Shown here: positions 1 to 7,682 of the stretch, one piece after another
Layout of the letters: the number at the start of each line of letters is the position of its first letter
Numbering within the stretch: the stretch's first letter is position 1
NCBI GenBank assembly: GCA_000768855.1
Contig: JRAN01000072.1
Span: forward strand, 13,617 to 77,572
From: Porphyromonadaceae bacterium COT-184 OH4590
Lineage (GTDB): Bacteria; Bacteroidota; Bacteroidia; Bacteroidales; Paludibacteraceae
DNA: 63,956 nucleotides
Direction: 5' to 3'
The notes under the pieces: model-generated
What the model was told of the DNA's origin: nothing
Databases searched by the model: none
The model's input: the letters and a program-made list of their open reading frames with translations, nothing else
Made by a program: the position numbers and the translations under genes

Positions 1-236
1 ATTTTCAGATTTTGGTTATAGGCAAAACGTGCCCATTGCTCCAATGTATAGTCCTGCATCTCTTTGGGTATACGTTTGGAGATTCGCTTTTTATATTCAT
101 TTGCGTATAACCAATGTGTATCTTCTTCCGATTGGAGTTTATAATAGGCATAATTCCAATCTTGATAAACAGTTTTCAGTTTTTCTGTTTTGTCTTGCAG
201 TCCTTTTTCAAACCACTTCAAATCCGTTTTACTCAT
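1..236 (-). CDS. Unidentified protein, N-terminal part, cut by the window edge
   Basis: The reverse strand holds an open frame of 78 codons that begins at an ATG and runs off the left edge without a stop. The protein begins MSKTDLKWFEKGLQ and is rich in charged and aromatic residues, with no signal peptide or membrane segment in the visible part. I do not recognise the family. An A/G-rich stretch (AAAAGGAAAAACAC) precedes the ATG, resembling the leaders of the immunity-type genes further right, and the gene points the same way as everything up to 12 kb. That makes membership of the same accessory island plausible, but no function can be given. Confidence 0.5.
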   Translation of the reverse strand, partial: MSKTDLKWFEKGLQDKTEKLKTVYQDWNYAYYKLQSEEDTHWLYANEYKKRISKRIPKEMQDYTLEQWARFAYNQNLK

Positions 237-298
237 TTGTGTTTTTCCTTTTATTTAATTCATAATTCCTCATTAAACATTCCTAATTTTTACTCAAT

Positions 299-655
299 TT
301 AATTGTTCTTATCTTTATCAGGTAGTTCTTTTATTACACCGTCTATGAGATGTGAAAAATCGATTGCGTTTTTAGGACTGATTACAGGTTTTCCAGTTTC
401 TTTTTCTATCTCTTTTCGGGCAAGTCCTGCAATACTTCCGCCCCGCTGTTTCAACTGTCGACAAATTGTCGACAGTTCGCTTTTTTCTTCTTCCGACATG
501 CGTTTTTTGACACGGTACCAATAGTCTCTCGGATTAGGACTTTCAGTTAAGGCTGCCACAACATCTACTACACTAAAATACCACTCCTCTTTTTCACTAT
601 CCCAAATAGAGCGTATTTTATTGCCCTCAAATAACTTTATATCATCTGTTGCCAT
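299..655 (-). pseudogene. BRO-N antirepressor-like protein with the middle deleted
   Basis: Residues about 5-70 match the BRO-N / prophage antirepressor domain (KIRSIWDSEKEEWYFSVVDV, then SPNPRDYWYRVKKRM and ELSTICRQLK). The frame then passes directly into GGSIAGLARKEIEKETGKPV, which in full-length relatives, as I recall the family, is the C-terminal end. The central part of roughly 150 residues is absent although the frame is kept, leaving 118 residues. The start at MATDD is preferred over one six codons upstream because it is the usual position relative to the domain. BRO-N proteins are phage or mobile-element DNA-binding regulators; this one is likely a relic. A perfect 25-bp palindrome (453-477) lies in the coding sequence just before the junction. 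Confidence 0.7.
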
Positions 656-675
656 TGTGTTTTGATAAATCAAAC

Positions 676-717
676 TTTAACGAAAATCCAAAGTTACAAA
701 AACATTTTTATTTTCGA
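676..717 (-). promoter_or_regulatory. Bacteroidota-type promoter, copy 1 of a repeated promoter block
   Basis: On the reverse strand TAACTTTG (complement of 689-696) matches the TAnnTTTG -7 element. The block reading CCCTCGAAAAT...AAATGTTTTTGTAACTTTG recurs almost identically before the gene ending at 10976 (12190-12232). It lies 34-60 nt before the BRO-N relic start. Confidence 0.5.
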
Positions 718-723
718 GGGGGA

Positions 724-940
724 AAATTAGGTGTTAGGTATTGGGTATTAGGTGTTGACACCCGAAAGGTGGCGGGAGACGCCCGAAAGGTAGCGGTAAA
801 CGCCCTAAAGATGTCGGGAGGTATACGCAAAGTGTAGGAAACTCCCCGCAATGTGTAGGAAAGCCCCCGAAAGGTGGCGGGATGCATCCGAAAGACGACG
901 GGGATGTGCCGAAAAGTAGCTGGAAGCCCCCGAAAAGAGA
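724..940. repeat. Heptamer repeat followed by a degenerate 21-bp tandem array
   Basis: A short run of GGTGTTA/GGTATTG/GGTATTA heptamers is followed by about eight degenerate units of 21 bp with the core CCCGAAAG and a G-rich half (GTGGCGGGA). There is no coding signal: any frame through it gives low-complexity peptides with an 8- or 7-residue period. Similar arrays sit at 12236-12400, 15657-15882 and 19774-19852. Confidence 0.75.
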
Positions 941-1058
941 AACTTTTTTGCCGAAAAAGTTATTTTTTAGTGGCAAAGCCACAAAAACCACTCCGCCAAT
1001 GTTCCGCCAAAGGCGGAAGAAAGAAAGCAGAAAAAAAACGCCTTGATTGAGGTGAGTT
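922..1058. repeat. Inter-module repeat of the RHS-tip array, copy A (shorter)
   Basis: This stretch shares CCCCCGAAAAGAGAAACTTT, GCCGAAAAAGT, the hairpin TTCCGCCAAAGGCGGAA and ACGCCTTGATTGAGG with copies at about 2100-2285 and 3588-3775. It abuts the 3' end of the first immunity gene. It lacks the left part present in the other two copies. Confidence 0.75.
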
Positions 1059-1073
1059 TTTTATTGAAAATTG

Positions 1074-1415
1074 CTACAAATAGTCTTCCTCCATCTTCAT
1101 CAAAAAGATTTCTTGTAAATCACCATTTATAGTACTTCCATTTATATTAAGTTCAAATGAGCCTTCTTGGTTTGCATATGAAGATATATTATCTAACTTG
1201 CCAAATATCGAGGATATTACATCTTGCATAACTAATTTCGTGAAAAACTGCAACTGATTTTTTTGTTCCTCACTCAGACTATGATACAACTCTTTACTAT
1301 TTTTCCAATACTTATCTGTTCCTACTATTGGTGTCGGAAGTGTTTCAAAATAATAATTATACGTATCTTTAAAAATTTCCTGATTTACATTTTTTACAAA
1401 TTCTTCTGCTGTCAT
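1074..1415 (-). CDS. Candidate immunity protein for the first displaced RHS tip
   Basis: A 113-residue acidic soluble protein (begins MTAEEFVKNVNQEIF, ends EEDYL) starts 14 nt after the stop of the RHS-tip fragment on the same strand. Size, acidity, lack of signal peptide and position directly behind a toxin tip are what is expected of a cognate immunity protein, which would bind and block the toxin domain in the cytoplasm. I do not recognise a named immunity family in it, so the role is inferred from context. The three toxin-tip modules here all have the same layout, which supports the inference. Confidence 0.6.
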   Translation of the reverse strand: MTAEEFVKNVNQEIFKDTYNYYFETLPTPIVGTDKYWKNSKELYHSLSEEQKNQLQFFTKLVMQDVISSIFGKLDNISSYANQEGSFELNINGSTINGDLQEIFLMKMEEDYL

Positions 1416-1429
1416 ATTAAAAACTTATT

Positions 1430-2017
1430 TTAGGGGCAACCTGTTTTCGGTTTTTGTTTTCTCATTTCAGGATACATTGATTTATTCAAATCAATAAGTT
1501 CTTGCAGTTGTTTATTAGAAACAGCATCACCATATACCCTCCTTAATTCTCTTATATCTCTTGCTAACAACTCTCTTGCACTAGTAAATGGTTTTCCTGT
1601 TTTTGGATTTATTTTACTTCTTGAAACAATACCTACACCGTCTTTGGTTCTTGTATGACCAACTGAAGGGACTAAAATTGCAGGAGCTTTCATTTCATCA
1701 TAATTAGCGACCAACTTACCCATTATTGTTTTTTGTCCTACGTGGTGTGAATCCAACCCTGTACCTGCATTTATTTTAATTAAGTCTTCATGTAGTCCTA
1801 CTTGAAAGGGTTGTCCTGTTCCCTTTAACCCAAATACATCCACCCAACCGTTCGGGTCGTGAACGTAGGCGTACAGCGTTGGATTATTTCCCGCCAATCC
1901 TATCGGGTCTTGGCTGATGTATGTACCGCTATCAGGCGAGTAATAACGGAAACGGTTATAATACAATCCTGTCTCCTCGTCCTCATACTGCCCTTGATAG
2001 TGAAAAGGACAATTACC
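1430..2017 (-). pseudogene. Displaced RHS toxin tip 1, SHH/HNH-type nuclease candidate
   Basis: The open frame begins right after an in-frame TGA and covers only the last part of an RHS core ([37 protein letters not shown]) followed by a toxin domain of about 130 residues. The toxin has LDSHHVGQK, then VPSVGHT, a pattern I associate with the [AGS]HH nucleases of the HNH/endonuclease VII fold; this family call is tentative. There is no proper ATG start for the RHS part, and the core is missing upstream, so it is probably not translated where it stands. Such orphan tips are known in RHS and CDI loci as a reservoir that can recombine onto a full-length rhs gene. Confidence 0.7.
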
Positions 2018-2099
2018 TCAAAAAACGCGTATTGCGAAATTACAATTTTTTCTCTAAAAAAGTTGTTTTTTTGATAATCAGACGATTATTCCGATAACT

Positions 2100-2285
2100 C
2101 CCAATTCAGAGTATTACCCCGAAAAAGAGAATAAAAAAACGGACAAAAACAGGCAGAAAAGCCCCCGAAAAGAGAAACTTTCTTGCCGAAAAAGTCATTT
2201 TTTCGATGGCAAAGCCACAAAAACCGGCCCGCCAATGTTCCGCCAAAGGCGGAAGAAAAGAAACCACTCGCCTTGATTGAGGTGT
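2100..2285. repeat. Inter-module repeat of the RHS-tip array, copy B
   Basis: It shares nearly all of its length with copy C at 3588-3775: CAGAGTATTAC, AACAGGCAGAAAAGCCCCCG, the TTCCGCCAAAGGCGGAA hairpin and CGCCTTGATTGAGG. Just left of it (2008-2070) lies a second shared block beginning CAATTACCTCAAAAAACGCG, which marks the point where RHS homology begins in each module. Confidence 0.8.
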
Positions 2286-2295
2286 TTGTATTATT

Positions 2296-2946
2296 TTAAG
2301 AGGATATAATACCAATGTACTCTTTATATTCTAAGGGAATTGGCAAATCAAAAATCAAATCTTTCATTGGGTCAACATTCTTATTCATCTTATAGCAAAG
2401 GTACAGTCTTTCGTTAAATTCTGCATAAATTCGCACATTGGTCAATTCATATTTATTTATTGTTTCCAAATCTGTTTTATCTATTGAGGGAATAATAATT
2501 TTCTCGACATACCCTCCAGAAGACATATCTTTTTCAATTAATCTTCCCCCTCCTTGTCCCAATATAAGTATTTTTTTTTCTTCAGGTGTTCCTTCCCAAA
2601 CTGTAACATATCTGCTTCCAGTTCCTAAAGAATCTATTTTACACCTTGGTGGTTCATAGTTTGCTAATCCTTTAAGGTTCTGCTTAAAAATATTGCTATT
2701 TTTTATGAATTGTCTTGTAACAGTGGTACAAAAAAGAATAGGAACTTTTTTTAAATCTATTCCTTCCCAATTATTATCAGTATTGAACATATTAAAAACA
2801 AGTAGTTCTGCTTTACCTATCATCTGTGCCAATACATAAATATTAGTTTCTCTATTTTCATCTTTGCATTTTGTTTCTATACTAATCACCTGATTGGTTT
2901 TCCACATTATTTTTGTCATTTTATTTCGTACTTTTATTAGTGACAT
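2296..2946 (-). CDS. Candidate immunity protein for the second displaced RHS tip
   Basis: A 216-residue soluble protein overlaps the end of RHS tip 2 by 10 bp if the first ATG is used; a second ATG eight codons later (MTKIMW) would remove the overlap. It has no signal peptide or membrane segment and ends [12 protein letters not shown] do not recognise a named family. Its position immediately after a toxin tip, with overlapping or near-overlapping reading frames, argues for the cognate immunity protein. Unlike the tip, it can be expressed on its own and could protect against the matching toxin from competitors. Confidence 0.6.
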   Translation of the reverse strand: MSLIKVRNKMTKIMWKTNQVISIETKCKDENRETNIYVLAQMIGKAELLVFNMFNTDNNWEGIDLKKVPILFCTTVTRQFIKNSNIFKQNLKGLANYEPPRCKIDSLGTGSRYVTVWEGTPEEKKILILGQGGGRLIEKDMSSGGYVEKIIIPSIDKTDLETINKYELTNVRIYAEFNERLYLCYKMNKNVDPMKDLIFDLPIPLEYKEYIGIISS

Positions 2947-3503
2947 CCTTTTGTTTTCAGATGTTCGTCTGCTGCTGTTAAATATTTTTTCCTGTTTAGA
3001 TTATTCTCACCAACCGGATTTTGCTTATTGGCAACTTTAGTTTTATCACCCCCTGCTGCTTTTAAATCGGCTTCATGTAATCTTTGTTCAAGACCTCTTG
3101 CTGTTTGTTTTCCTTTTACTACCTCACCAACATAAACATGTTTGGGAGCAACTCCTCCAAAATCATCAAAGTTTCCATTATATCTGTACGCTATAATTTC
3201 ATCAGGAGATAATCCAAGATGTGAAGGGGCGCTTGCATAACCTGTATAAGGAAGTCCATTTTTTACACCCTGATATGTTACATGAGTTCTTCCCGCTCCA
3301 GTTTTTACATTGTTTAAACCCAGAGGATCTATCCAACTATTAGTATCATGCACATATCCGTACAACTGCATTCCGCCCGCCAACCCTATCGGGTCTTGGC
3401 TGATGTATGTTCCTGAATCTGGCGAGTAGTACCTAAATCTATTATAATAAAGTCCTGTCTCCTCGTCCTCATACTGCCCCTGATAGCGGAAAGAACAATT
3501 ACC
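2937..3503 (-). pseudogene. Displaced RHS toxin tip 2, URI/GIY-YIG-like nuclease candidate
   Basis: The frame opens after the same in-frame TGA as the other two tips, with the RHS terminal signature [20 protein letters not shown] and [17 protein letters not shown]. The toxin domain that follows has a pattern like the URI (GIY-YIG) toxins: [16 protein letters not shown] near its start and [13 protein letters not shown] with a central Arg and Glu, then [10 protein letters not shown]. The family call is from memory of the pattern. An internal ATG exists in the core ([10 protein letters not shown]), so a short product could be made, but most of the RHS protein needed for delivery is missing. Confidence 0.7.
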
Positions 3504-3587
3504 TCAAAAAACGCGTATTGCGAAATTACAATTTTTTCTCTAAAAAAGTTGTTTTTTTGATAATCAGATGATTACTCCGATAACTCC

Positions 3588-3775
3588 CAATGCAGAGTAT
3601 TACCTCGAAAAAGAGGGCAAAAAACCGACAAAAACAGGCAGAAAAGCCCCCGAAAAGAGAAACTTTTTTGCCGAAAAAGTCATTTTTCTGTGGCAAAACC
3701 CCAAAAACACCCGCCAATGTTCCGCCAAAGGCGGAAGAAAGGAAAGCAGAAAAAAACGCCTTGATTGAGGCGGAA
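3588..3775. repeat. Inter-module repeat of the RHS-tip array, copy C
   Basis: It is near-identical to copy B over about 185 bp, with AACAGGCAGAAAAGCCCCCG, GCCGAAAAAGTCATTTTT, TTCCGCCAAAGGCGGAA and ACGCCTTGATTGAGG. Short frames on both strands here translate to the repeat and are not genes. Confidence 0.8.
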
Positions 3776-3779
3776 TGTA

Positions 3780-4262
3780 TCACTCTCTTTTTAGATGAAC
3801 AACCCTATTGGGTATAAAAACCGTTGCTTCATCTCCGATAGTTTCAAATACCCACAGACCTTGCCAATGTTTATCTTTCCAACACTGTTTTTTGAGTTTT
3901 CTAAATAAGGATTGCACCTTTTTTTTAAACTCTGGAAACTCATTACCAGCAAAATAAGCTAAACGACCTTGAACGTATATATTTTCGTCTCTGATTTTTG
4001 AAGGTATGTATTCAATAACAGGGCTATCATAAATAGAAATGGACGATTTACCTGACAAAGTATTTATTTGAGTAGCCAATTTTTCACAAGTTAAATAAAC
4101 TTCAAAAGGCATTTTAGGAAAGTCTTCTGTTTCTTTTATTATACTTTTATTCTCTCCGAAATAATCCCTTGCATAAAGAGAGTCAAACCTATCTAAAAGC
4201 TCTTGCCTTATAATTTGCTCCCCTTTTTCATCTGCAAAATAATTAAATTGTATTGAACTCAT
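3780..4262 (-). CDS. Candidate immunity protein for the third displaced RHS tip
   Basis: A 160-residue soluble protein beginning MSSIQFNYFADEKGEQ starts 2 nt after the stop of RHS tip 3; an earlier in-frame ATG would make it four residues longer and overlap the tip. It has no signal peptide. The family is not recognised, but the placement is identical to the other two modules. It ends close to the inter-module repeat. Role as cognate immunity protein is inferred from this context. Confidence 0.6.
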   Translation of the reverse strand: MSSIQFNYFADEKGEQIIRQELLDRFDSLYARDYFGENKSIIKETEDFPKMPFEVYLTCEKLATQINTLSGKSSISIYDSPVIEYIPSKIRDENIYVQGRLAYFAGNEFPEFKKKVQSLFRKLKKQCWKDKHWQGLWVFETIGDEATVFIPNRVVHLKRE

Positions 4263-4264
4263 AA

Positions 4265-4828
4265 TTAACCACAACTATTTTTTCTATGTTTTTTACTTGG
4301 CACTTTCCAATCATCAGCTTTATCGGGGTCTATAAGTGTTACCCGTCCCTTTTTATCGTGGAAAACTATTCTTACATCATCGCCCAAAGCCTCCCTAATA
4401 TCCATAATCGCTCCTCGCTCTCTTGAAGACGGTCTAAATCCTCCACGAGTACGCATATCCCCGATTTGATGTACTTCAATTATATCTCCTGCATCATTCC
4501 TTACTACTACATCACCAAATCTTGATTTTCCATTTTTTAATTTTATCTGCCCTTCTGTTTCTACACTTTTGCCTAAACCTTTTAAATCATCTCGTAATTG
4601 GTCTTGAATACTTCTGTGTAGAGTACCACCACGACCGCTTAACCCCAATGGGTCTATCCAACTGTTTGTATCGTGAACGTATGCGTAAAACTGCATACCT
4701 CCCTGCAGCCCTATCGGGTCTTGGCTTATATACGTTCCTGTTTCAGGCGAGTAATATCTAAACCGATTGTAACATAAATCCGTTTCACTGTCAAAGTATT
4801 GCCCCTGAAACCTGAAAAGACAACTACC
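4265..4828 (-). pseudogene. Displaced RHS toxin tip 3, restriction-endonuclease-fold candidate
   Basis: It starts after an in-frame TGA at the same RHS-core position as tips 1 and 2 and carries [20 protein letters not shown] and [17 protein letters not shown]. The toxin part has SRFGDVVVRN, then DIIEVHQIGD and RERGAIMDIREA. A D, then E-x-[KH/Q] spacing of this kind fits a PD-(D/E)xK nuclease, with His in place of the usual Lys. That assignment is inference. The RHS wording here (FDSETDLCYNRF) differs more from tips 1 and 2 than they do from each other, so this module may be the oldest. Confidence 0.68.
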
Positions 4829-5004
4829 TCAAAGAACGCATATTGCGAAATTACAATTTTTTCCTCTAAAAAAGTTGTTTTTAGCTCCAAAAACAGCAAA
4901 AGGCAAGGAAAATATCTCTGCCTGTACGCTTTTACTTCAAGACTTGCAATCCGGAGCATTAGCTATTTACTGCCTTGGTTCGTAAGAAACAGCAGTCCGT
5001 TTTT

Positions 5005-5538
5005 CTAAAAATCATCGGAAAACCACTCTTCTTCTATATCATCGTTTACCGAATCCGAACAGTCTTTGACTTTCAAACTGCCGATAAATTCAGAAAAACT
5101 ATTTGCCGCCAAAAACAGAGCATTCGCCATTGAATTATCATGAGTATAATAGTATATCCTGTTATCGGACATATTAATCAACAAATAGTCTCCGGGCGAG
5201 CCTTCGGCAAATACAAAACAGTCAGAGTCTAATTGGTCTAACAACGCTTCTCTTGTATCTTGCAAAGATTCGCTTCCCCGCCCCCAACCATAGATGAATG
5301 TAACAGGAACTGTTCCGTCATCATAAGCAATGGGAATATCGGCAATACTTTTGAACACCACTTCCTTGTCGAATTGACCGAATCCATATTTTAAAGAAAA
5401 CTCGATATATTCCTCCGGTAACTGTAAATTATTTACAGTTAAATAATTATGAACATCGAAAGTACTATCTTTATTTGCAATAAAATTATCGGTAATTTCA
5501 ATTCCGCCGATTTCTTCAATCTTTTTTTCTATATCCAT
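5005..5538 (-). CDS. SUKH (SMI1/KNR4) family immunity-type protein
   Basis: 177 residues with the SMI1/KNR4 layout: a helical start, LPEEYIEFSLKYGFGQFD (usual SUKH LPxxYxxFLxxxNGG region), a beta-rich middle with YGWGRGSES, then SPGDYLLINMSDNRIYYYTHD and an acidic tail. SUKH proteins are the commonest immunity proteins of polymorphic toxin systems and act by binding their toxin in the cytoplasm. No toxin gene is adjacent: it starts the toxin-less array that runs to about 9.8 kb. The leader is ACGGAGAACC before the ATG. Confidence 0.85.
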   Translation of the reverse strand: MDIEKKIEEIGGIEITDNFIANKDSTFDVHNYLTVNNLQLPEEYIEFSLKYGFGQFDKEVVFKSIADIPIAYDDGTVPVTFIYGWGRGSESLQDTREALLDQLDSDCFVFAEGSPGDYLLINMSDNRIYYYTHDNSMANALFLAANSFSEFIGSLKVKDCSDSVNDDIEEEWFSDDF

Positions 5539-5579
5539 TGGTTCTCCGTGTATTTAATTCACAATTACTTTTTTATTTT

Positions 5580-5972
5580 TCAGCTGCCTTGGTTCAAAAA
5601 ATAGAGCGGCGTCTTGGAGTTAGCGTAATCTTCACCCTCCCATAGGGTAAGCCCCTCGAAAAAATGACGGTCGTCGTCTTCCAACTTTTCTACAACATGG
5701 TTGTGAATCTTAAACAACAACTCGCCAGCCGTAAAGGCTCCTTTATCCGCATGCAGGTCAAAATCCTCTTCCGTTTCTTCATCATCTTCTTCGTCCCAAT
5801 ATGCAAATTGAACGGTAAGTGCCGCCCCTTCGAAAACAGTTTCGTCGGGGTTCCAGCGGATTCCAAAATCTTCGTTGTAGCGTTTCACTTCCTCTATAAA
5901 CGCTTCCAACGTCCGATACTTGCCTCCATAAAAGCCCCAGTAAACATTCGGCATAATCTCTTGCGGATACAT
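5580..5972 (-). CDS. Small acidic protein of the immunity array, family not recognised
   Basis: 130 residues, strongly acidic (a DEEDDEETEEDFD stretch in the middle), soluble, beginning MYPQEIMPNVYWGFYGGKYR. The leader AAAAGGAGAAAAGCA lies directly before the ATG, and the start is only 13 nt from the stop of the next gene upstream, so the two are likely co-transcribed. Size, acidity and neighbours suggest another immunity protein, possibly with a role in recognising a T6SS or RHS toxin, but I see no named domain. Confidence 0.55.
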   Translation of the reverse strand: MYPQEIMPNVYWGFYGGKYRTLEAFIEEVKRYNEDFGIRWNPDETVFEGAALTVQFAYWDEEDDEETEEDFDLHADKGAFTAGELLFKIHNHVVEKLEDDDRHFFEGLTLWEGEDYANSKTPLYFLNQGS

Positions 5973-5985
5973 TGCTTTTCTCCTT

Positions 5986-6639
5986 TTAGTGTTCGTACAG
6001 ACGGGCTAAGTCGAAGCCGTGTTTTAATGCCAGTTCGTAATAGCTTTGATTGGGGTCTTCGCCTATCATGGCGTAAATCTCCCGCCTTAGTTCGGGGTTG
6101 TTTCTTAAGTCCGAATATTTAAAATATGCTTCCTGCCTGTCGCCTTCTTCTATTAAATCGGTACGTCCCGAATAGTCCAACGTGGCTGTAATTGCCTGAA
6201 AACCGCTGCCGAATGAGGGATATATTTTAATCTTGTAGCACTCGTCATCGCTTAAATCAACCGGCAGATATAATTCACCGGCAGAGAAATAGCGTTTGTC
6301 GGCAGAAGAGAGGGTTTCGGGGAACGATACCTCTTTTACATCGATTTCGATGTTGTCAATGATATTTGCTTCATATTCGGAAAAAAAGAAATCCGGCACA
6401 AATACGCTGATAACCGCTTTCCGCTTCATATCGATATTCGCAAAAGAGGCACTTACACCGATAAAAGTTTCTATCAAATAGCACTTGTTAAAGAAAGACA
6501 GGTAGTTGTTGTCGTTTTCGAATGAGGTTTTTATATATTGTTTTGTTACATCGAACAGTATGCGTCCGTAAATAAATTCGTTTTCGGAAACTTTAACCGA
6601 AAAAACATCGCCAGTATTAATCTTTTTTGTTTTTGCCAT
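5986..6639 (-). CDS. Imm26-like immunity protein
   Basis: 217 residues. The N-terminus INTGDVFSVKVSENEFIYGR follows the Imm26 pattern (GDxFxIxLxDgxYxYGRI), found in immunity proteins of polymorphic toxin systems. The C-terminal 100 residues, including YPSFGSGFQAITATLDYSG and a helical end, are not part of what I recall of Imm26 and may be a second domain. The leader is AAAAGGAGAAAAACAA. It lies between an unknown acidic gene and a YezG-like gene on one strand with short gaps. Confidence 0.65.
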   Translation of the reverse strand: MAKTKKINTGDVFSVKVSENEFIYGRILFDVTKQYIKTSFENDNNYLSFFNKCYLIETFIGVSASFANIDMKRKAVISVFVPDFFFSEYEANIIDNIEIDVKEVSFPETLSSADKRYFSAGELYLPVDLSDDECYKIKIYPSFGSGFQAITATLDYSGRTDLIEEGDRQEAYFKYSDLRNNPELRREIYAMIGEDPNQSYYELALKHGFDLARLYEH

Positions 6640-6680
6640 TTGTTTTTCTCCTTTTATTTGATTCGATTGGCGTTTGATAA

Positions 6681-7142
6681 TTACCTGCTGTTTTCTTTTT
6701 TTACTTCTTCAAACCAGTCATCGGAAACTATGCTTGCCGTTTTTACAGGGTCGTTGGTATAGACCAAATCATAACGATAGTCTGCCTTTAGACTCTTGCT
6801 CTTTACATCATAAATCAGCTTCATCTCTGTAGGCATATCTCTGTTATGCTCTTTGCATATTTTCATAAGTTGTTTTATATCGGAGTTTATCACGTCCAAT
6901 ACCATTCTTTGCCTCTCGCCCGATACATCATATTCCGCCTCGCCCTGTGCGATAGCATCATTCAACTTATGCCTGTCCACGACAATTCCGTTGATTTTGT
7001 AAAAATAAGCGGAGGCGATAACATTATCCTCACAAGAGCAGTATATGTACACCGTATCCGCTCTGTCTTCCACATTTTCCAGACAGATACTTACCATATC
7101 CGCCTGCAATTCGCTAAAATAATCTTCAAATATTCTACTCAT
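6681..7142 (-). CDS. YezG/DUF600-like immunity protein
   Basis: 153 residues whose pattern matches the DUF600/YezG immunity family: MSRIFEDYFSELQADMVSIC at the start, VYIYCSCEDNVIASAYFYKI, RHKLNDA, and the highly typical PTEMKLIYDVKSKSLKADY followed by SDDWFEEVK near the end. YezG is the immunity partner of the LXG nuclease YeeF in Bacillus; here no partner toxin is visible. The leader is AATAAGGAGAAAAGAATT before the ATG. Confidence 0.8.
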   Translation of the reverse strand: MSRIFEDYFSELQADMVSICLENVEDRADTVYIYCSCEDNVIASAYFYKINGIVVDRHKLNDAIAQGEAEYDVSGERQRMVLDVINSDIKQLMKICKEHNRDMPTEMKLIYDVKSKSLKADYRYDLVYTNDPVKTASIVSDDWFEEVKKENSR

Positions 7143-7257
7143 AATTCTTTTCTCCTTATTGTTTAAATTTCAATTTATAATTTTTAATTCGTAATGAGAA
7201 ATTGGTCTGATTCATAATTAAACATTCCTAATTCCTCATTAAGCATTCATAATTAAT
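7143..7257. repeat. AT-rich leader/spacer repeat of the immunity array
   Basis: The reverse strand reads as copies of AATTATGAATGCTTAATGAGG and GGAATTAGGAATGTTTAATT, then AATAAGGAGAAAAG before the next ATG. Similar AATTAGGAATTATGAATT blocks occur at 250-298 and 9190-9230, and shorter ones around 5550 and 9835. Confidence 0.6.
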
Positions 7258-7677
7258 TTAAACCATAGCTTTTATTAACTCAAAATACTTTTCGTCCTGT
7301 CCCTCGAAGATGTCTTCACCATCAAGCATATAGGCACGCAGTAAATGTTCTTTCGCTCTTTCCGTGTTGCCAAGTTCGTACAAGGCTTGCCCCAAACGGA
7401 TATGCACAAAGGGATTGGCAAGAGCGTCCGGGCAGTTGAGAGCATCGAACATATTATCGCTGCATTCCTTGTAATTGCCGAGCATAAAGTTCATATCGCC
7501 GATACTTGCATACAGCCACAAAGCGGCTTCCCAATCGGTTTTAGGTGCAGGTACAAGGCTGAGGGCTTCTTCGAATTTAGCCCTTGCCTGTGCATATCGT
7601 TCTTCGTCGGCAAACTCGTTGCCCTCTTCCGATAGCTCTTCTATACGTTCGTATAGTTTGTCATCTAATTCTGCCAT
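7258..7677 (-). CDS. TPR protein of the immunity array, paralogue 1
   Basis: 139 residues with two to three tetratricopeptide repeats: EEGNEFADEERYAQARAKFE, then a middle repeat with GDMNFMLGNYKECSDNM, then RLGQALYELGNTERAKEHLL. It ends EDIFEGQDEKYFELIKAMV. TPR proteins of this size recur next to RHS and T6SS immunity genes in Bacteroidales and probably bind another protein. A second, diverged copy sits at 8739-9176. Its ATG is five nucleotides from the stop of rhuM upstream, so they are likely one transcript. Confidence 0.75.
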   Translation of the reverse strand: MAELDDKLYERIEELSEEGNEFADEERYAQARAKFEEALSLVPAPKTDWEAALWLYASIGDMNFMLGNYKECSDNMFDALNCPDALANPFVHIRLGQALYELGNTERAKEHLLRAYMLDGEDIFEGQDEKYFELIKAMV

Positions 7678-7682
7678 AGTTT

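Noticed and set aside
734-991. Reverse-strand frame with PPPFGGFPT-like repeats
   Set aside because: It translates the degenerate 21-bp repeat and shows no real protein features.
3526-3817. Frames on both strands between RHS modules (FFGKKVSLFGGF type)
   Set aside because: They cover the inter-module repeat; the same peptide fragments appear at all three copies and no homology to a protein is recognised.
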